A stretch of 64,000 nucleotides of DNA from NCBI RefSeq assembly GCF_047372505.1, contig NZ_JBKBEU010000001.1:2852001-2916000 (forward strand), written 5' to 3'. This document shows positions 42,615 to 51,234 of this stretch, in pieces. Made by a program: the position numbers and the translations under genes. Positions within the stretch are counted from its first letter, which is position 1, and each line of letters begins with the position of its first letter. Under the pieces are notes generated by a model. That model was not told the DNA's origin and made no database searches. It saw only the letters and a program-made list of their open reading frames with translations. Source of the DNA: Phaeobacter cretensis. GTDB lineage: Bacteria > Pseudomonadota > Alphaproteobacteria > Rhodobacterales > Rhodobacteraceae.

Positions 42615-43616
42615 CTACGTCGCAAGCGCTTTTAGCGTGCCTCGATCTACCACATGGCATGGAAAAATACGTGCTTCTGGATAGCGGTCCGGTTCATCAA
42701 GCATCGCCACGACAAGCTCTATCGACGAATTGACGATTTGCTCAATTGGCTGATGGATCGTTGTGAGGTCGATATTCTCCCAGCGCGCCATTTCCATATC
42801 GTTGAGGCCAATTACACCAATATCCTGTGGTACGCTTAGCCCCTGTTCGCGGATTGCACTGAGCGCACCGATGGACAACACGTCATCGCCACAGAAATAG
42901 GCTTCTGCCGGGTCTTCTTGCAGAAGGCGTAACATTTCTTGGCGACCTGCCTCGAATGAATAGTCGCCGGCAAAGCTGTATGAGGTCGCGATTTCCGGAT
43001 GCATCTCCATCTCGTTGGTGAACCCTTTACAACGATCCTGGGTCGAGGTCGCGGCTTGCGGTCCACCCATAAAGGCCAGCTTGCGATAACCACGCGCGAT
43101 TAAGGTTTGAGCAGCCATGCGCCCGCATTCGACGTTGTCGATGCCCACGACATGCACCTGCGGGGTGGAAGATGAGCGGCCAAAACTGTGAACGACTGGG
43201 ACACCGGCATCGCGAAATGCCTTTGCAAATCCTGGTGGCAGCGTAGAGGATGCCACAACAACACCATCGACAGAATATTGTCGCAGCATTCGTACCGAAT
43301 TTTTCGGATCGGTTTCGTCTGACAGGTTAACCAGGAGCGGTCGCAGTCCTTTGTCTTGCAGGCGCCGCGTAAATCTGTCGAAGACTTCCAGAAAGATCGG
43401 ATTGTGAAAGTTGTTGGAAACCAATCCTATCAGTTTGGTGCGCCCCGTTGTTAGTGAAGACGCGAGAGCATTGGGGCTGTAGCCCAGTTCCTGCGCAGCT
43501 TTCTCTACCTTGCGGCGCATTTTTTCCGATACGGATGCGCCGTCGGTAAAGGTGCGCGATACCGCTGATCGCGATACCTGCGCCCGTTCTGCTACGTCTT
43601 TTAGCGTTACAGCCAT
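42615..43616 (-). CDS. LacI-family regulator of the inositol region (second copy)
   Basis: This 333-residue regulator has HTH AVTLKDVAERAQVSRSAVSRTF with hinge helix PNALASSLTTGRT, then a sugar-binding effector domain (LIGLVSNNFHNPIFLEV, FCGDDVLSIGAL). ATG 43616 is behind GGGAAG; an earlier ATG at 43631 is possible. It is divergent from the ABC binding protein gene, with the palindrome at 43743 between them. The same palindrome is at the iolD promoter, so this is the likely repressor of both. Inducer unknown, presumably inositol or an intermediate. Confidence 0.9.
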   Translation of the reverse strand: MAVTLKDVAERAQVSRSAVSRTFTDGASVSEKMRRKVEKAAQELGYSPNALASSLTTGRTKLIGLVSNNFHNPIFLEVFDRFTRRLQDKGLRPLLVNLSDETDPKNSVRMLRQYSVDGVVVASSTLPPGFAKAFRDAGVPVVHSFGRSSSTPQVHVVGIDNVECGRMAAQTLIARGYRKLAFMGGPQAATSTQDRCKGFTNEMEMHPEIATSYSFAGDYSFEAGRQEMLRLLQEDPAEAYFCGDDVLSIGALSAIREQGLSVPQDIGVIGLNDMEMARWENIDLTTIHQPIEQIVNSSIELVVAMLDEPDRYPEARIFPCHVVDRGTLKALAT

Positions 43617-43742
43617 TCCTGATCTTCCCATTGCCGGGGCCCAATATCGGCCCATCCGCATGTTTTGCATCCGGTCACGCACCGGATCAGATCATCTATC
43701 GCGGATCCTGCCTGACTTCAGCAGAAAAAATGCTGACACAAA

Positions 43743-43758
43743 TTGCAACCGGTTGCAA
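43743..43758. promoter_or_regulatory. LacI-type operator, copy 2
   Basis: TTGCAACCGGTTGCAA, perfect palindrome, identical to the core at 39318-39333. It lies 87 bases before the binding protein ATG and 126 before the divergent LacI ATG, in a position to control both. Confidence 0.9.
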
Positions 43759-43845
43759 ACGAAATGGAATCGTGGTTATCCTTATCTTCGATGCGAATGG
43801 GACCGCCCGGACGCGATCATGACGGTAAAACTTTGGGAGGAAAGA

Positions 43846-44796
43846 ATGACGTCAATCTTCAAAACATTCATGCTGGCGACAACGGTAGCAGCAGCGCCAA
43901 TGATGCTGGCCACAACGGCTTCAGCCGAGGGTGAGAAGTACATCCTTGTCAGCCATGCGCCGGATAGCGATAGCTGGTGGAACACCATCAAGAACGGTAT
44001 TGCCTTGGCGGGCGAACAGATGAACGTTGAGGTGGAGTATCGCAATCCGCCCACGGGCGATCTGGCAGACATGGCCCGGATTATTGAACAAGCGGCGGCC
44101 TCGGGTCCCAACGGAATTATCACAACGCTGTCTGACTACGACGTTCTGTCAGGTCCGATCCGCGCTGCGGTCGACAGTGGGGTTGATGTGATCATCATGA
44201 ATTCTGGCACCCCAGATCAGGCGCGTGAAGTCGGTGCCTTAATGTATGTCGGTCAGCCGGAATACGACGCGGGCCACGCCGCAGGGATGCGTGCCAAGGC
44301 TGATGGCGTTGGCAGCTTCCTTTGTGTGAACCACTACATTAGCTCACCTTCTTCGACCGAGCGTTGTCAAGGTTTTGCCGACGGTTTGGGTATTGAGCTT
44401 GGCGATCAGATGATTGATAGCGGACAGGATCCAGCGGAGATCAAAAACCGCGTGTTGGCGTATCTGAACACCAACCCCGAAACCGATGCGGTTCTGACCC
44501 TCGGGCCGACTTCCGCAGATCCCACCATGCTGGCGCTTGACGAAAACGGCATGGCTGGCGACATCTATTTCGGAACCTTTGATCTGGGCGAGGAAATCGT
44601 CAAAGGGTTGAAATCCGGGGTGATTAACTGGGGCATTGATCAGCAGCCATTCCTGCAAGCGTATCTGCCAGTCGTAGTTTTGACCAACTACCATCGGTAT
44701 GGTGTACTGCCTGGCAACAACATCAACTCCGGCCCAGGTTTCGTGACTAAGGATGGCCTCGAGAAGGTGGAACAGTTCGCAGGCGAGTACCGGTAA
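43846..44796 (+). CDS. Sugar ABC transporter substrate-binding protein (probable inositol)
   Basis: This 316-residue periplasmic protein has a signal peptide (SIFKTFMLATTVAAAPMML, cleavage near TASA-EGE) and the ribose/inositol-binding type 1 fold: ILVSHAPDSDSWWNTIKNGI, GPNGIITTLSDYD and GIDQQPFLQAYLPVV. ATG 43846 follows GGGAGGAAAG. It heads the transporter operon beside the inositol genes; myo-inositol is therefore the likely ligand, as in IbpA of Caulobacter, but ligand identity is inferred. A terminator-like hairpin follows. Confidence 0.9.
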   Translation: MTSIFKTFMLATTVAAAPMMLATTASAEGEKYILVSHAPDSDSWWNTIKNGIALAGEQMNVEVEYRNPPTGDLADMARIIEQAAASGPNGIITTLSDYDVLSGPIRAAVDSGVDVIIMNSGTPDQAREVGALMYVGQPEYDAGHAAGMRAKADGVGSFLCVNHYISSPSSTERCQGFADGLGIELGDQMIDSGQDPAEIKNRVLAYLNTNPETDAVLTLGPTSADPTMLALDENGMAGDIYFGTFDLGEEIVKGLKSGVINWGIDQQPFLQAYLPVVVLTNYHRYGVLPGNNINSGPGFVTKDGLEKVEQFAGEYR

Positions 44797-44813
44797 TCAT
44801 CTCCCCTATGGGT

Positions 44814-44846
44814 GGGCGGCCTTTGTAAAACGGCCGCCCTTTTTTT
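44814..44846 (+). terminator. Intercistronic terminator/attenuator after the binding protein gene
   Basis: GGGCGGCC (44814-44821) and GGCCGCCC (44832-44839) pair perfectly, followed by seven T. It lies between the binding protein and permease genes of one operon, so it probably lets only part of transcription through and raises the binding protein dose. Confidence 0.85.
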
Positions 44847-44859
44847 CAGAGAGAGCACT

Positions 44860-45981
44860 ATGTCTGACGCACAAACCCAATTTGCGGATGATGAGCGGAT
44901 TAAGAGCCGCTCAAAGTTCCGCGAAGCCCTGATCCGCCCGGAGTTGGGAGGTATCATCGGTACCATCTCTGTGTTCGCAATGTTTCTTGTTTTTGCCGGT
45001 GACAGCGGCATGTTCAGCAGCCAAGGGGTGATGAACTGGAGCCAGATCTCGGCGCAGTTTATGATCATTGCCGTCGGTGCCTGCCTGCTGATGATTGCGG
45101 GTGAATTTGATCTGTCCGTTGGCTCAATGATCGGGTTTGCGGGCATGTTGATTGCCATTTTCAGCGTCACGCTTGGCTGGCCTGTGTGGTTGGCCATTCT
45201 GGTGACCTTCGTACTGGCGATGGCGATTGGCGCGCTGAACGGATTCATCGTGGTACGCACCGGATTGCCCAGTTTCATCGTGACGCTGGCGTTTTTGTTC
45301 ATCCTGCGCGGTTTTGCGATTTACCTGCCACAAACCATTGAGCGTAAAACTATTATTGGCGGTGTTGCAGACGCTGCTGAAGGCGATTGGCTGGCCGCAT
45401 TGTTCGGGGGCAAAATCCTGACAGGTCTGTTCCAGTGGTTTGGTGATAATGGATGGATCGCGGTTTTTGAACGTGGCACACGCAAGGGCCAGCCGGTTGT
45501 CGATGGCCTGCCGATGCTGATCGTCTGGGCTATCTTGTTGGTCGTCATCGGTCATGTGATCCTGACCCGGACACGGTTTGGCAACTGGATCTTTGCCGCC
45601 GGCGGCGATGCAGAAGCCGCGCGCAATTCGGGCGTTCCTGTGAACCGGGTCAAGATCCTAATGTTCATGTGTACGGCCTTCTGTGCGACCGTTTTCGCGA
45701 CTTGTCAGGTAATGGAATTTGGTGGTGCCGGGTCTGATCGTGGCCTTCTGAAAGAATTTGAGGCCATCATTGCCGTGGTGATCGGCGGTGCTTTGCTGAC
45801 AGGCGGATACGGCTCGGTTCTTGGGGCTGCACTTGGGGCTCTGATCTTTGGTGTTGTACAGCAGGGGCTGTTCTTTGCCGGGGTTGAGAGCTCACTGTTC
45901 CGGGTTTTCTTAGGATTGATCTTGCTGTTTGCGGTCATCCTCAACACCTATATCCGCCGCGTCATTACAGGGGAGCGCTGA
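44860..45981 (+). CDS. Sugar ABC transporter permease (RbsC/inositol type)
   Basis: This 373-residue membrane protein has about ten hydrophobic segments. ACLLMIAGEFDLSVGSM and LNGFIVVRTGLPSFIVTLAFLFILRG are the RbsC-family core, and FAAGGDAEAARNSGV is the ATPase-coupling loop. A soluble segment around 165-205 is longer than in RbsC. ATG 44860 follows AGAGAGC. It partners the binding protein and the ATPase at 45983. Confidence 0.93.
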   Translation: MSDAQTQFADDERIKSRSKFREALIRPELGGIIGTISVFAMFLVFAGDSGMFSSQGVMNWSQISAQFMIIAVGACLLMIAGEFDLSVGSMIGFAGMLIAIFSVTLGWPVWLAILVTFVLAMAIGALNGFIVVRTGLPSFIVTLAFLFILRGFAIYLPQTIERKTIIGGVADAAEGDWLAALFGGKILTGLFQWFGDNGWIAVFERGTRKGQPVVDGLPMLIVWAILLVVIGHVILTRTRFGNWIFAAGGDAEAARNSGVPVNRVKILMFMCTAFCATVFATCQVMEFGGAGSDRGLLKEFEAIIAVVIGGALLTGGYGSVLGAALGALIFGVVQQGLFFAGVESSLFRVFLGLILLFAVILNTYIRRVITGER

Positions 45982-45982
45982 T

Positions 45983-46768
45983 ATGTCTATGTCTCAACCC
46001 TTGATCCAGATGCAGGGTATCGAAAAGCACTTTGGCAGCGTTATTGCTCTTGCGGGAGTGTCGGTGGATATCTTTCCCGGTGAATGCCATTGCCTGCTTG
46101 GCGACAATGGTGCCGGTAAATCGACCTTTATCAAGACGATGTCCGGCGTGCATAAACCCACAAAAGGCGACATTCTGTTTGAAGGTCTGCCGTTGCATTT
46201 TGCGGATCCACGTGATGCGATCGCGGCTGGGATCGCAACAGTTCACCAACATCTGGCGATGATCCCGTTGATGTCGGTTAGTCGAAATTTCTTTATGGGC
46301 AATGAGCCAGTTAGGAAAATTGGCCCACTAAAGCTGTTCGATCATGACTACGCCAACCGCGTGACCATGGAAGAAATGCGCAAGATGGGGATTAACCTGC
46401 GAGGGCCAGATCAGGCTGTTGGCACCCTTTCCGGTGGCGAACGTCAGACTGTAGCCATTGCCCGGGCGGTGCATTTTGGTGCGAAGGTGCTGATCTTGGA
46501 TGAACCAACGTCGGCGCTGGGGGTACGTCAGACAGCGAATGTTCTGGCAACCATCGATAAGGTTCGTAAGCAGGGTGTTGCTGTAGTCTTCATCACTCAT
46601 AACGTTCGCCATGCAATGGCTGTTGGGGATCGTTTTACGGTCCTGAACCGGGGGCAGACTCTGGGTACAGCGAAACGAGGCGAAATCACGCCAGAAGAGT
46701 TGCAGGATTTGATGGCTGGTGGTCAGGAAATGGCAAAGCTGGAGGGGAGCCTAGGCGGCACCGTCTAA
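45983..46768 (+). CDS. Sugar ABC transporter ATP-binding protein, single domain
   Basis: This 261-residue ATPase has Walker A GDNGAGKST at 40-48, signature LSGGERQ and Walker B VLILDEPTSALG, then H-loop VVFITHN. RbsA-type transporters usually have two fused ATPase domains (about 500 residues); this has one, as seen in FrcA/IatA-like subsets, and would form a homodimer. ATG 45983 starts 1 base after the permease stop. Confidence 0.93.
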   Translation: MSMSQPLIQMQGIEKHFGSVIALAGVSVDIFPGECHCLLGDNGAGKSTFIKTMSGVHKPTKGDILFEGLPLHFADPRDAIAAGIATVHQHLAMIPLMSVSRNFFMGNEPVRKIGPLKLFDHDYANRVTMEEMRKMGINLRGPDQAVGTLSGGERQTVAIARAVHFGAKVLILDEPTSALGVRQTANVLATIDKVRKQGVAVVFITHNVRHAMAVGDRFTVLNRGQTLGTAKRGEITPEELQDLMAGGQEMAKLEGSLGGTV

Positions 46769-46787
46769 CATTTGCCTCATAACCGGT

Positions 46788-46824
46788 AAGACCGCCATGG
46801 TATGCTATGGCGGTCTTCTCTTTT
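46788..46824 (+). terminator. Rho-independent terminator of the inositol ABC operon
   Basis: AAGACCGCCAT and ATGGCGGTCTT pair perfectly around 8 bases and are followed by CTCTTTTT. It also separates the converging beta-galactosidase gene. Confidence 0.9.
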
Positions 46825-46861
46825 TGTTACGAGCTATCGGATCGGGTTTGATCCGGCTTGC

Positions 46862-48778
46862 CTAGCCGGCAAGCGGACGCCGGAGAACCCCGGCCGGTGG
46901 TAGGACGCCCACCTCTGTCTCAACTGGTTCGTCAAGATGGTTGAACCAGAACTCTTCGGTGCCCGTTTGCCGGACGCGTATTCCAGCTGGCATCCTGCGT
47001 GTCGCAAGTCCTGCACGGGTGCAGAGCGTCGCGATCAGGTGGTCCAAACCGGCACTGTCGAGCCAGCCAGCACAGTAGACACTTTTGTTGGCTGCGACAG
47101 CCACGCGCGGACCGTTCTCGGCGTGGATCAGTCCTTCCGCGGGTCCATCCAGTGTTTCCAGATACCCGGTAACTGCACCTTTTCCCTCGGCGAGTGGCAC
47201 AGGCATGTCCGGTCGCAGGCTTTCGACGGCGGCGATGCAGATATCCAGATCCGCCAGTGCCGGGGGGAGTGGGTCGGTCGGGATGTTGAAGTCTGCGTCC
47301 CGTGCGCCGGTACGTGGCCCGTAAAGGACCTGACTCTCGGCAGCGGCCAACGCTGTGCGCAGGCCATCTTCTAGATGCATCAGTCCGGGGGCAAGGATTA
47401 GCGAGTAACCGTCAAAATGCCTCAGAGTTGGCGGGACGATGTCAACCGACAAACCTGCGCGGCGGAGGGCACGGTAGTGCTCAAGCACCAAATCGAAATA
47501 GCTCAATCCCTGACCGTGAGGCTGCACCTGCCAGGCCCACTCCGCATCATAGTCGAAAATCAACGCCACCGGCGCTTGCGAGGGAGCAACTGCAGGGGCG
47601 TTTATCAACTCTTCAGCCACTTGCTGCGCTTCGGAAAATGCAGGAGCCTCCGCACTATCTGGCCGTAAAAGGCCCGCGTGCAGTTGCTCTTGCGCAAAAG
47701 GTGCTTGTCGCCATCGGAAATAGCAAACGGCCTCCGCGCCATGGGCAAAAGCTTCCCAGGTCCAAAAGCGCACCATGCCGGGAAGCGGCGCAGGGTTATA
47801 GGGTGCCCAGTTCACAGGGCCTGGCTGCTGTTCCATCACCCACCAACGTCCATGCCCAACGGCACGATAGAGATCGTGGTGGAATGCTTGAAAATCAGGA
47901 TCACCCTGACGGGCGTAACGGCGCTGGTTCTCAGCACTGGCACCCACTCGATCTTCTAAAAAACCTAGTGGATAGCTATCCCAGCTTGCGATCTCCAGAT
48001 CATTGCCGACCTTGTAGTGATCGAAATCCGTCACCCGGCCCATATAGTTATGGGCAATCGGTGCGTCGGAATGGGCGCGCAAGATCTCGACCTGATCGCG
48101 ATTGAAGGTGACCACCTGATCCGAGGAAAACCGTCGAAACGCTTGTACATGCGCAGGGTTTGGTTCTGTCACGGTCAGGTTCGGCAGGCAAATTTGGTCG
48201 AATCGCTCATAGTCCATCGACCAGAAGACGTTGCCCCAGGCGTGGTTCAGCGCAGCGATATCACTGTCATACCGAGCCTCAAGCCAGCGGGTAAATGCGG
48301 CGCGTGCAGCGGAAGAGTAGCTGAGGACCGTATCGTGGCATCCGTATTCATTGTCAGTTTGCCATGCTGCAATCCGACTACCGCGACCATAGCGCTCAGC
48401 AATCAGCGTCACGATACGACGACATTCGGTGCGGTATCCCTCGTGGCTGAAGCAATAGTGACGGCGAGAGCCGAAGCCACGGAGTTTACCGTCTTGATCC
48501 ACCGCGAACATGTCGGGATATCGGTCCGCCATCCAGCGGGCCGGTGTAGCCGTCGGGGTGCCCAGCACAATTTTCAACCCGGCAGATACCAGCGTGTCGA
48601 TAGCGCGATCTAGCCAGGTCCAATTCAACTCGCCAGGAGTAGGTTCGATCCTTGACCAGGAGAACTCGCCGATCCGGACCCAGGTCAGGCCCAGTTCAGC
48701 CATACGGGTGGCGTCTTTGTGCCAGATCTCTTCCGGCCAGTGTTCAGGATAATAGCAGGTTCCAAGGGTGCGCTGCAT
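46862..48778 (-). CDS. GH42 beta-galactosidase
   Basis: This 638-residue glycoside hydrolase starts LGTCYYPEHWPEEIWHKDA, with the acid/base Glu144 in WQTDNEYGCHD and the nucleophile Glu316 in WWVMEQQPGPVNWA. The later domains (about 390-585 trimerisation-like, then beta) match GH42. No signal peptide, so it acts on imported beta-galactosides in the cytoplasm. It begins 8 bases after the SMP-30 stop and ends the ten-gene galactoside run. Confidence 0.94.
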   Translation of the reverse strand: MQRTLGTCYYPEHWPEEIWHKDATRMAELGLTWVRIGEFSWSRIEPTPGELNWTWLDRAIDTLVSAGLKIVLGTPTATPARWMADRYPDMFAVDQDGKLRGFGSRRHYCFSHEGYRTECRRIVTLIAERYGRGSRIAAWQTDNEYGCHDTVLSYSSAARAAFTRWLEARYDSDIAALNHAWGNVFWSMDYERFDQICLPNLTVTEPNPAHVQAFRRFSSDQVVTFNRDQVEILRAHSDAPIAHNYMGRVTDFDHYKVGNDLEIASWDSYPLGFLEDRVGASAENQRRYARQGDPDFQAFHHDLYRAVGHGRWWVMEQQPGPVNWAPYNPAPLPGMVRFWTWEAFAHGAEAVCYFRWRQAPFAQEQLHAGLLRPDSAEAPAFSEAQQVAEELINAPAVAPSQAPVALIFDYDAEWAWQVQPHGQGLSYFDLVLEHYRALRRAGLSVDIVPPTLRHFDGYSLILAPGLMHLEDGLRTALAAAESQVLYGPRTGARDADFNIPTDPLPPALADLDICIAAVESLRPDMPVPLAEGKGAVTGYLETLDGPAEGLIHAENGPRVAVAANKSVYCAGWLDSAGLDHLIATLCTRAGLATRRMPAGIRVRQTGTEEFWFNHLDEPVETEVGVLPPAGVLRRPLAG

Positions 48779-48786
48779 GGGGGTCC

Positions 48787-49659
48787 TCAGAGAATGACGC
48801 GGTGTTCGCGTTGGCCTTTGGCCGATGTTTGAACGGTATAGGTCTTGCCCGCAGCAGGATCATCTAAGCCGTAGGCTGCGGTTGTGATGAAAAGTTGCGA
48901 GAAAACTTCCCCGCCTAAAGCTGGGCAAGACGCCTGAGCGGTAGGCACCGGGTAGATTTCTTCCAATGTGCCATCGGTCGCATAGACTGCGACGCGGCCG
49001 GCGCCCCATTGGGCATTCCAGAACCGGCCCGTTGCATCAACGATGGCACCATCTGGGCCAAAGTTTTCTGTGCTGAGGTCAAGAAAGACGGTTGCCTCAC
49101 CCGAGGGCCAACCGTCATTGGCAGCAAGAGGCTGCCGCATGATTTGGCCGGTGGTCGTGTCTGTGAAGTAAGCGCAGGATTTGTCAGGCGCGAAACAGAT
49201 GGCATTGGTGATTGTCTGTTCACTGATAAGTTGGCGAAGCTCGCCCATGTAGTAGCGATAGATCGCACCCAACCCCGGTTCGGCCTCATAGCCCATCGTG
49301 CCAATCCAGAACCCACCCCACGGATCCGCGCGCCCATCGTTTGACCGGGTCAGAGGCTGGTCTGCCTCCAGGTCAATCAGGTGAGTTCGGATACCGGTGG
49401 TGATGTCAAATCGCCAGAGCGCGTTTGCGCTTGCCATGATGAGGGTTGATTTATCTAGCCAACCTGCAGCAGAGACGCAATCGTCAAAGGTCCAGCTGCG
49501 CTCTCGCCCTGCCTCAACCGTCAGGAGGCGTTTTTCTAGGATATCAAACCAGAATAACTGTGCTCTCATTGGGTGCCAAAGCGGTCCTTCTCCCAAAGTA
49601 CAACACGTCTCGTTGTAGACTTGAGCCTGCACAGGATTCAGCACGGGATCACGTGACAT
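48787..49659 (-). CDS. SMP-30/gluconolactonase family protein, probable galactonolactonase
   Basis: This 290-residue beta-propeller has the metal ligands of the family in LGEGPLWH (Glu), LTRSNDGRADPWGGFWIG (Asn, Asp) and ENFGPDGAIVDATGRFW. In this operon it would open galactonolactone made by the SDR dehydrogenase. ATG 49659 overlaps the aldolase stop by eleven bases; the frame is open further upstream inside dgoA, which is not used. Specificity is inferred from context. Confidence 0.88.
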   Translation of the reverse strand: MSRDPVLNPVQAQVYNETCCTLGEGPLWHPMRAQLFWFDILEKRLLTVEAGRERSWTFDDCVSAAGWLDKSTLIMASANALWRFDITTGIRTHLIDLEADQPLTRSNDGRADPWGGFWIGTMGYEAEPGLGAIYRYYMGELRQLISEQTITNAICFAPDKSCAYFTDTTTGQIMRQPLAANDGWPSGEATVFLDLSTENFGPDGAIVDATGRFWNAQWGAGRVAVYATDGTLEEIYPVPTAQASCPALGGEVFSQLFITTAAYGLDDPAAGKTYTVQTSAKGQREHRVIL

Positions 49660-50260
49660 CGAACGCTTCATCATAGGCAGCGATGGTCTCTGCCGCGATG
49701 CGGGCGACATCCTCGACCGAGCGGCCGGGTTTGTAGAGCGACGAACCCATGCCAAAGCCCGTGATGCCGACCTGTTGCCAGTCAGCAAAAGCGTCTGGAC
49801 CGACACCGCCGACTGCAAATGTTGCCGCATCTGCGGGGAGTACGGCCTTGAGCGCAGCAAAGCCATCCAGTCCCAGCTTGAATGCCGGGAAGAATTTCAA
49901 CCCGTCTGCACCGGAACGTAGCGCTGCGAAGCATTCGGAGGCTGTGAAAACACCGGGATAGGACTGCATGCCAGCCGCTTTGGTGGCGCTGATGACATCG
50001 GGGTTGCAATCTGGCGAGACGACCATTTGCGCACCGATAGCGGAGAGTTTGGCAACCGCATCTGTATTCAATACGGTACCGGCCCCGATTGTGGCCCGAC
50101 CGGCAGCTTGGTCCAGCATCGCGGCAATGCTGTTAAACGGGCTGGGTGAATTCAGTGGGACTTCAATCTTGGTGATCCCTGCGTTGATCAGCGCATCGGT
50201 CATTGGGCGGGCTTCTGACGGGGGCATGCCACGCAGGATAGCAATGATGTTTCGGCTCAT
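49649..50260 (-). CDS. dgoA: 2-dehydro-3-deoxy-6-phosphogalactonate aldolase
   Basis: This 203-residue class I aldolase has IIAILRGMPPSEA, the Glu in TKIEVPLNSP, GAGTVL, and the Schiff-base Lys in GADGLKFFPAF. These match KDPGal aldolase rather than Eda. It splits KDPGal into pyruvate and glyceraldehyde 3-phosphate. Its start overlaps the dgoK stop by four bases. Confidence 0.93.
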   Translation of the reverse strand: MSRNIIAILRGMPPSEARPMTDALINAGITKIEVPLNSPSPFNSIAAMLDQAAGRATIGAGTVLNTDAVAKLSAIGAQMVVSPDCNPDVISATKAAGMQSYPGVFTASECFAALRSGADGLKFFPAFKLGLDGFAALKAVLPADAATFAVGGVGPDAFADWQQVGITGFGMGSSLYKPGRSVEDVARIAAETIAAYDEAFDVT

Positions 50261-51234
50261 GGGTGTAGGCTCTTTTTCAATTGGTCATATGCGGCACAAA
50301 GACCGGCAATTGTCAGCGTTTCGGCATCCATTCGGGCAGGCTGGCACCCCTGACTCGCAAGGGCGGTTTCATAGTGGCGTGCAAGTGTATCTGTTCCGAG
50401 TATCGCGACTGGCTGGTTGGTCCAGTAGTCGCGCGTCGCGGCAAGCTCAGCCCCGATCAATAGCCCCGAAAGCCGGGCGCGTCCGATGTCTGGACCGTCA
50501 CCCGACAGCAGTGCGTTTGCACGTACCCCGAACAAAGCTGCTGCGATGCTGACCGGATCGGTGATTGCGTCTTCGACGGCTGTCGTAAAGGTGTCTGCAT
50601 CCCAGCCGTCCTCTGACACGCAATGCCGCAATACAGACTGCCGTTGCAGCAGGGCGAACAACTCACCAGTCATGAATGTGGTGAAGGCTGTGATCTTACC
50701 GTTCTCCAGCCTTGCCCATTTACTGTGTGTTCCGGGTAGGCAGATTACCTGTGCAGTGTCTGTTCGGGCGTCGCGTGCCAGAAAGCCAGCGATCTGCGTT
50801 TCTTCGCCGCGCATCACATCGGCTGGTGCTACATTTTTGACTCCTGGCAACAGATAAACCGATAGGCGTGGATCTAGTACGCGTGGCTTTGTTGCCTCGG
50901 AGATACCCGGGGGTGTGCAGGGCGATGTAGCATATTGCGCCTCTGCCCAGCCTTGCCTGGATCCGGCCATCCCACAGCAGACCACCTGGATCGGAGAGGT
51001 CGCAAGCTCACCTTTCTCGGGAAGGTGATCGGCCAATAACTGAAGCAGGGTCGGTTCATAGTCGGCGGGCGGCAGGCTGGACATGCCACGATCAGAGAGG
51101 ATGCGATGCATCACCTTGTTCTGGTCGTCCATAAGCCATAGCCGCAGATGGCTCGTGCCCCAATCCGCTGCAATCCATGCTGGTACGGGCATTGCGGTGG
51201 TCTTGTCTGGAGTGGAGGTCGGATGCGCCGTCAT
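50257..51234 (-). CDS. dgoK: 2-dehydro-3-deoxygalactonokinase
   Basis: This 325-residue kinase has AADWGTSHLRLWLMD, the phosphate-binding start of the DgoK family, and CCGMAGSRQGWAEA, MRGEETQIAGFLA and VICLPGTHSKWARL. It makes KDPGal from 2-keto-3-deoxygalactonate. Its start overlaps the SDR stop by four bases. ATG 51234 is used; a start at residue 15 (MPVPAWIAADWG) is possible. Confidence 0.93.
   Translation of the reverse strand: MTAHPTSTPDKTTAMPVPAWIAADWGTSHLRLWLMDDQNKVMHRILSDRGMSSLPPADYEPTLLQLLADHLPEKGELATSPIQVVCCGMAGSRQGWAEAQYATSPCTPPGISEATKPRVLDPRLSVYLLPGVKNVAPADVMRGEETQIAGFLARDARTDTAQVICLPGTHSKWARLENGKITAFTTFMTGELFALLQRQSVLRHCVSEDGWDADTFTTAVEDAITDPVSIAAALFGVRANALLSGDGPDIGRARLSGLLIGAELAATRDYWTNQPVAILGTDTLARHYETALASQGCQPARMDAETLTIAGLCAAYDQLKKSLHP

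Noticed and set aside
47302..48105. 267-codon plus-strand ORF opposite the beta-galactosidase
   Set aside because: The minus strand has both GH42 catalytic residues; the plus frame is a low-complexity shadow.
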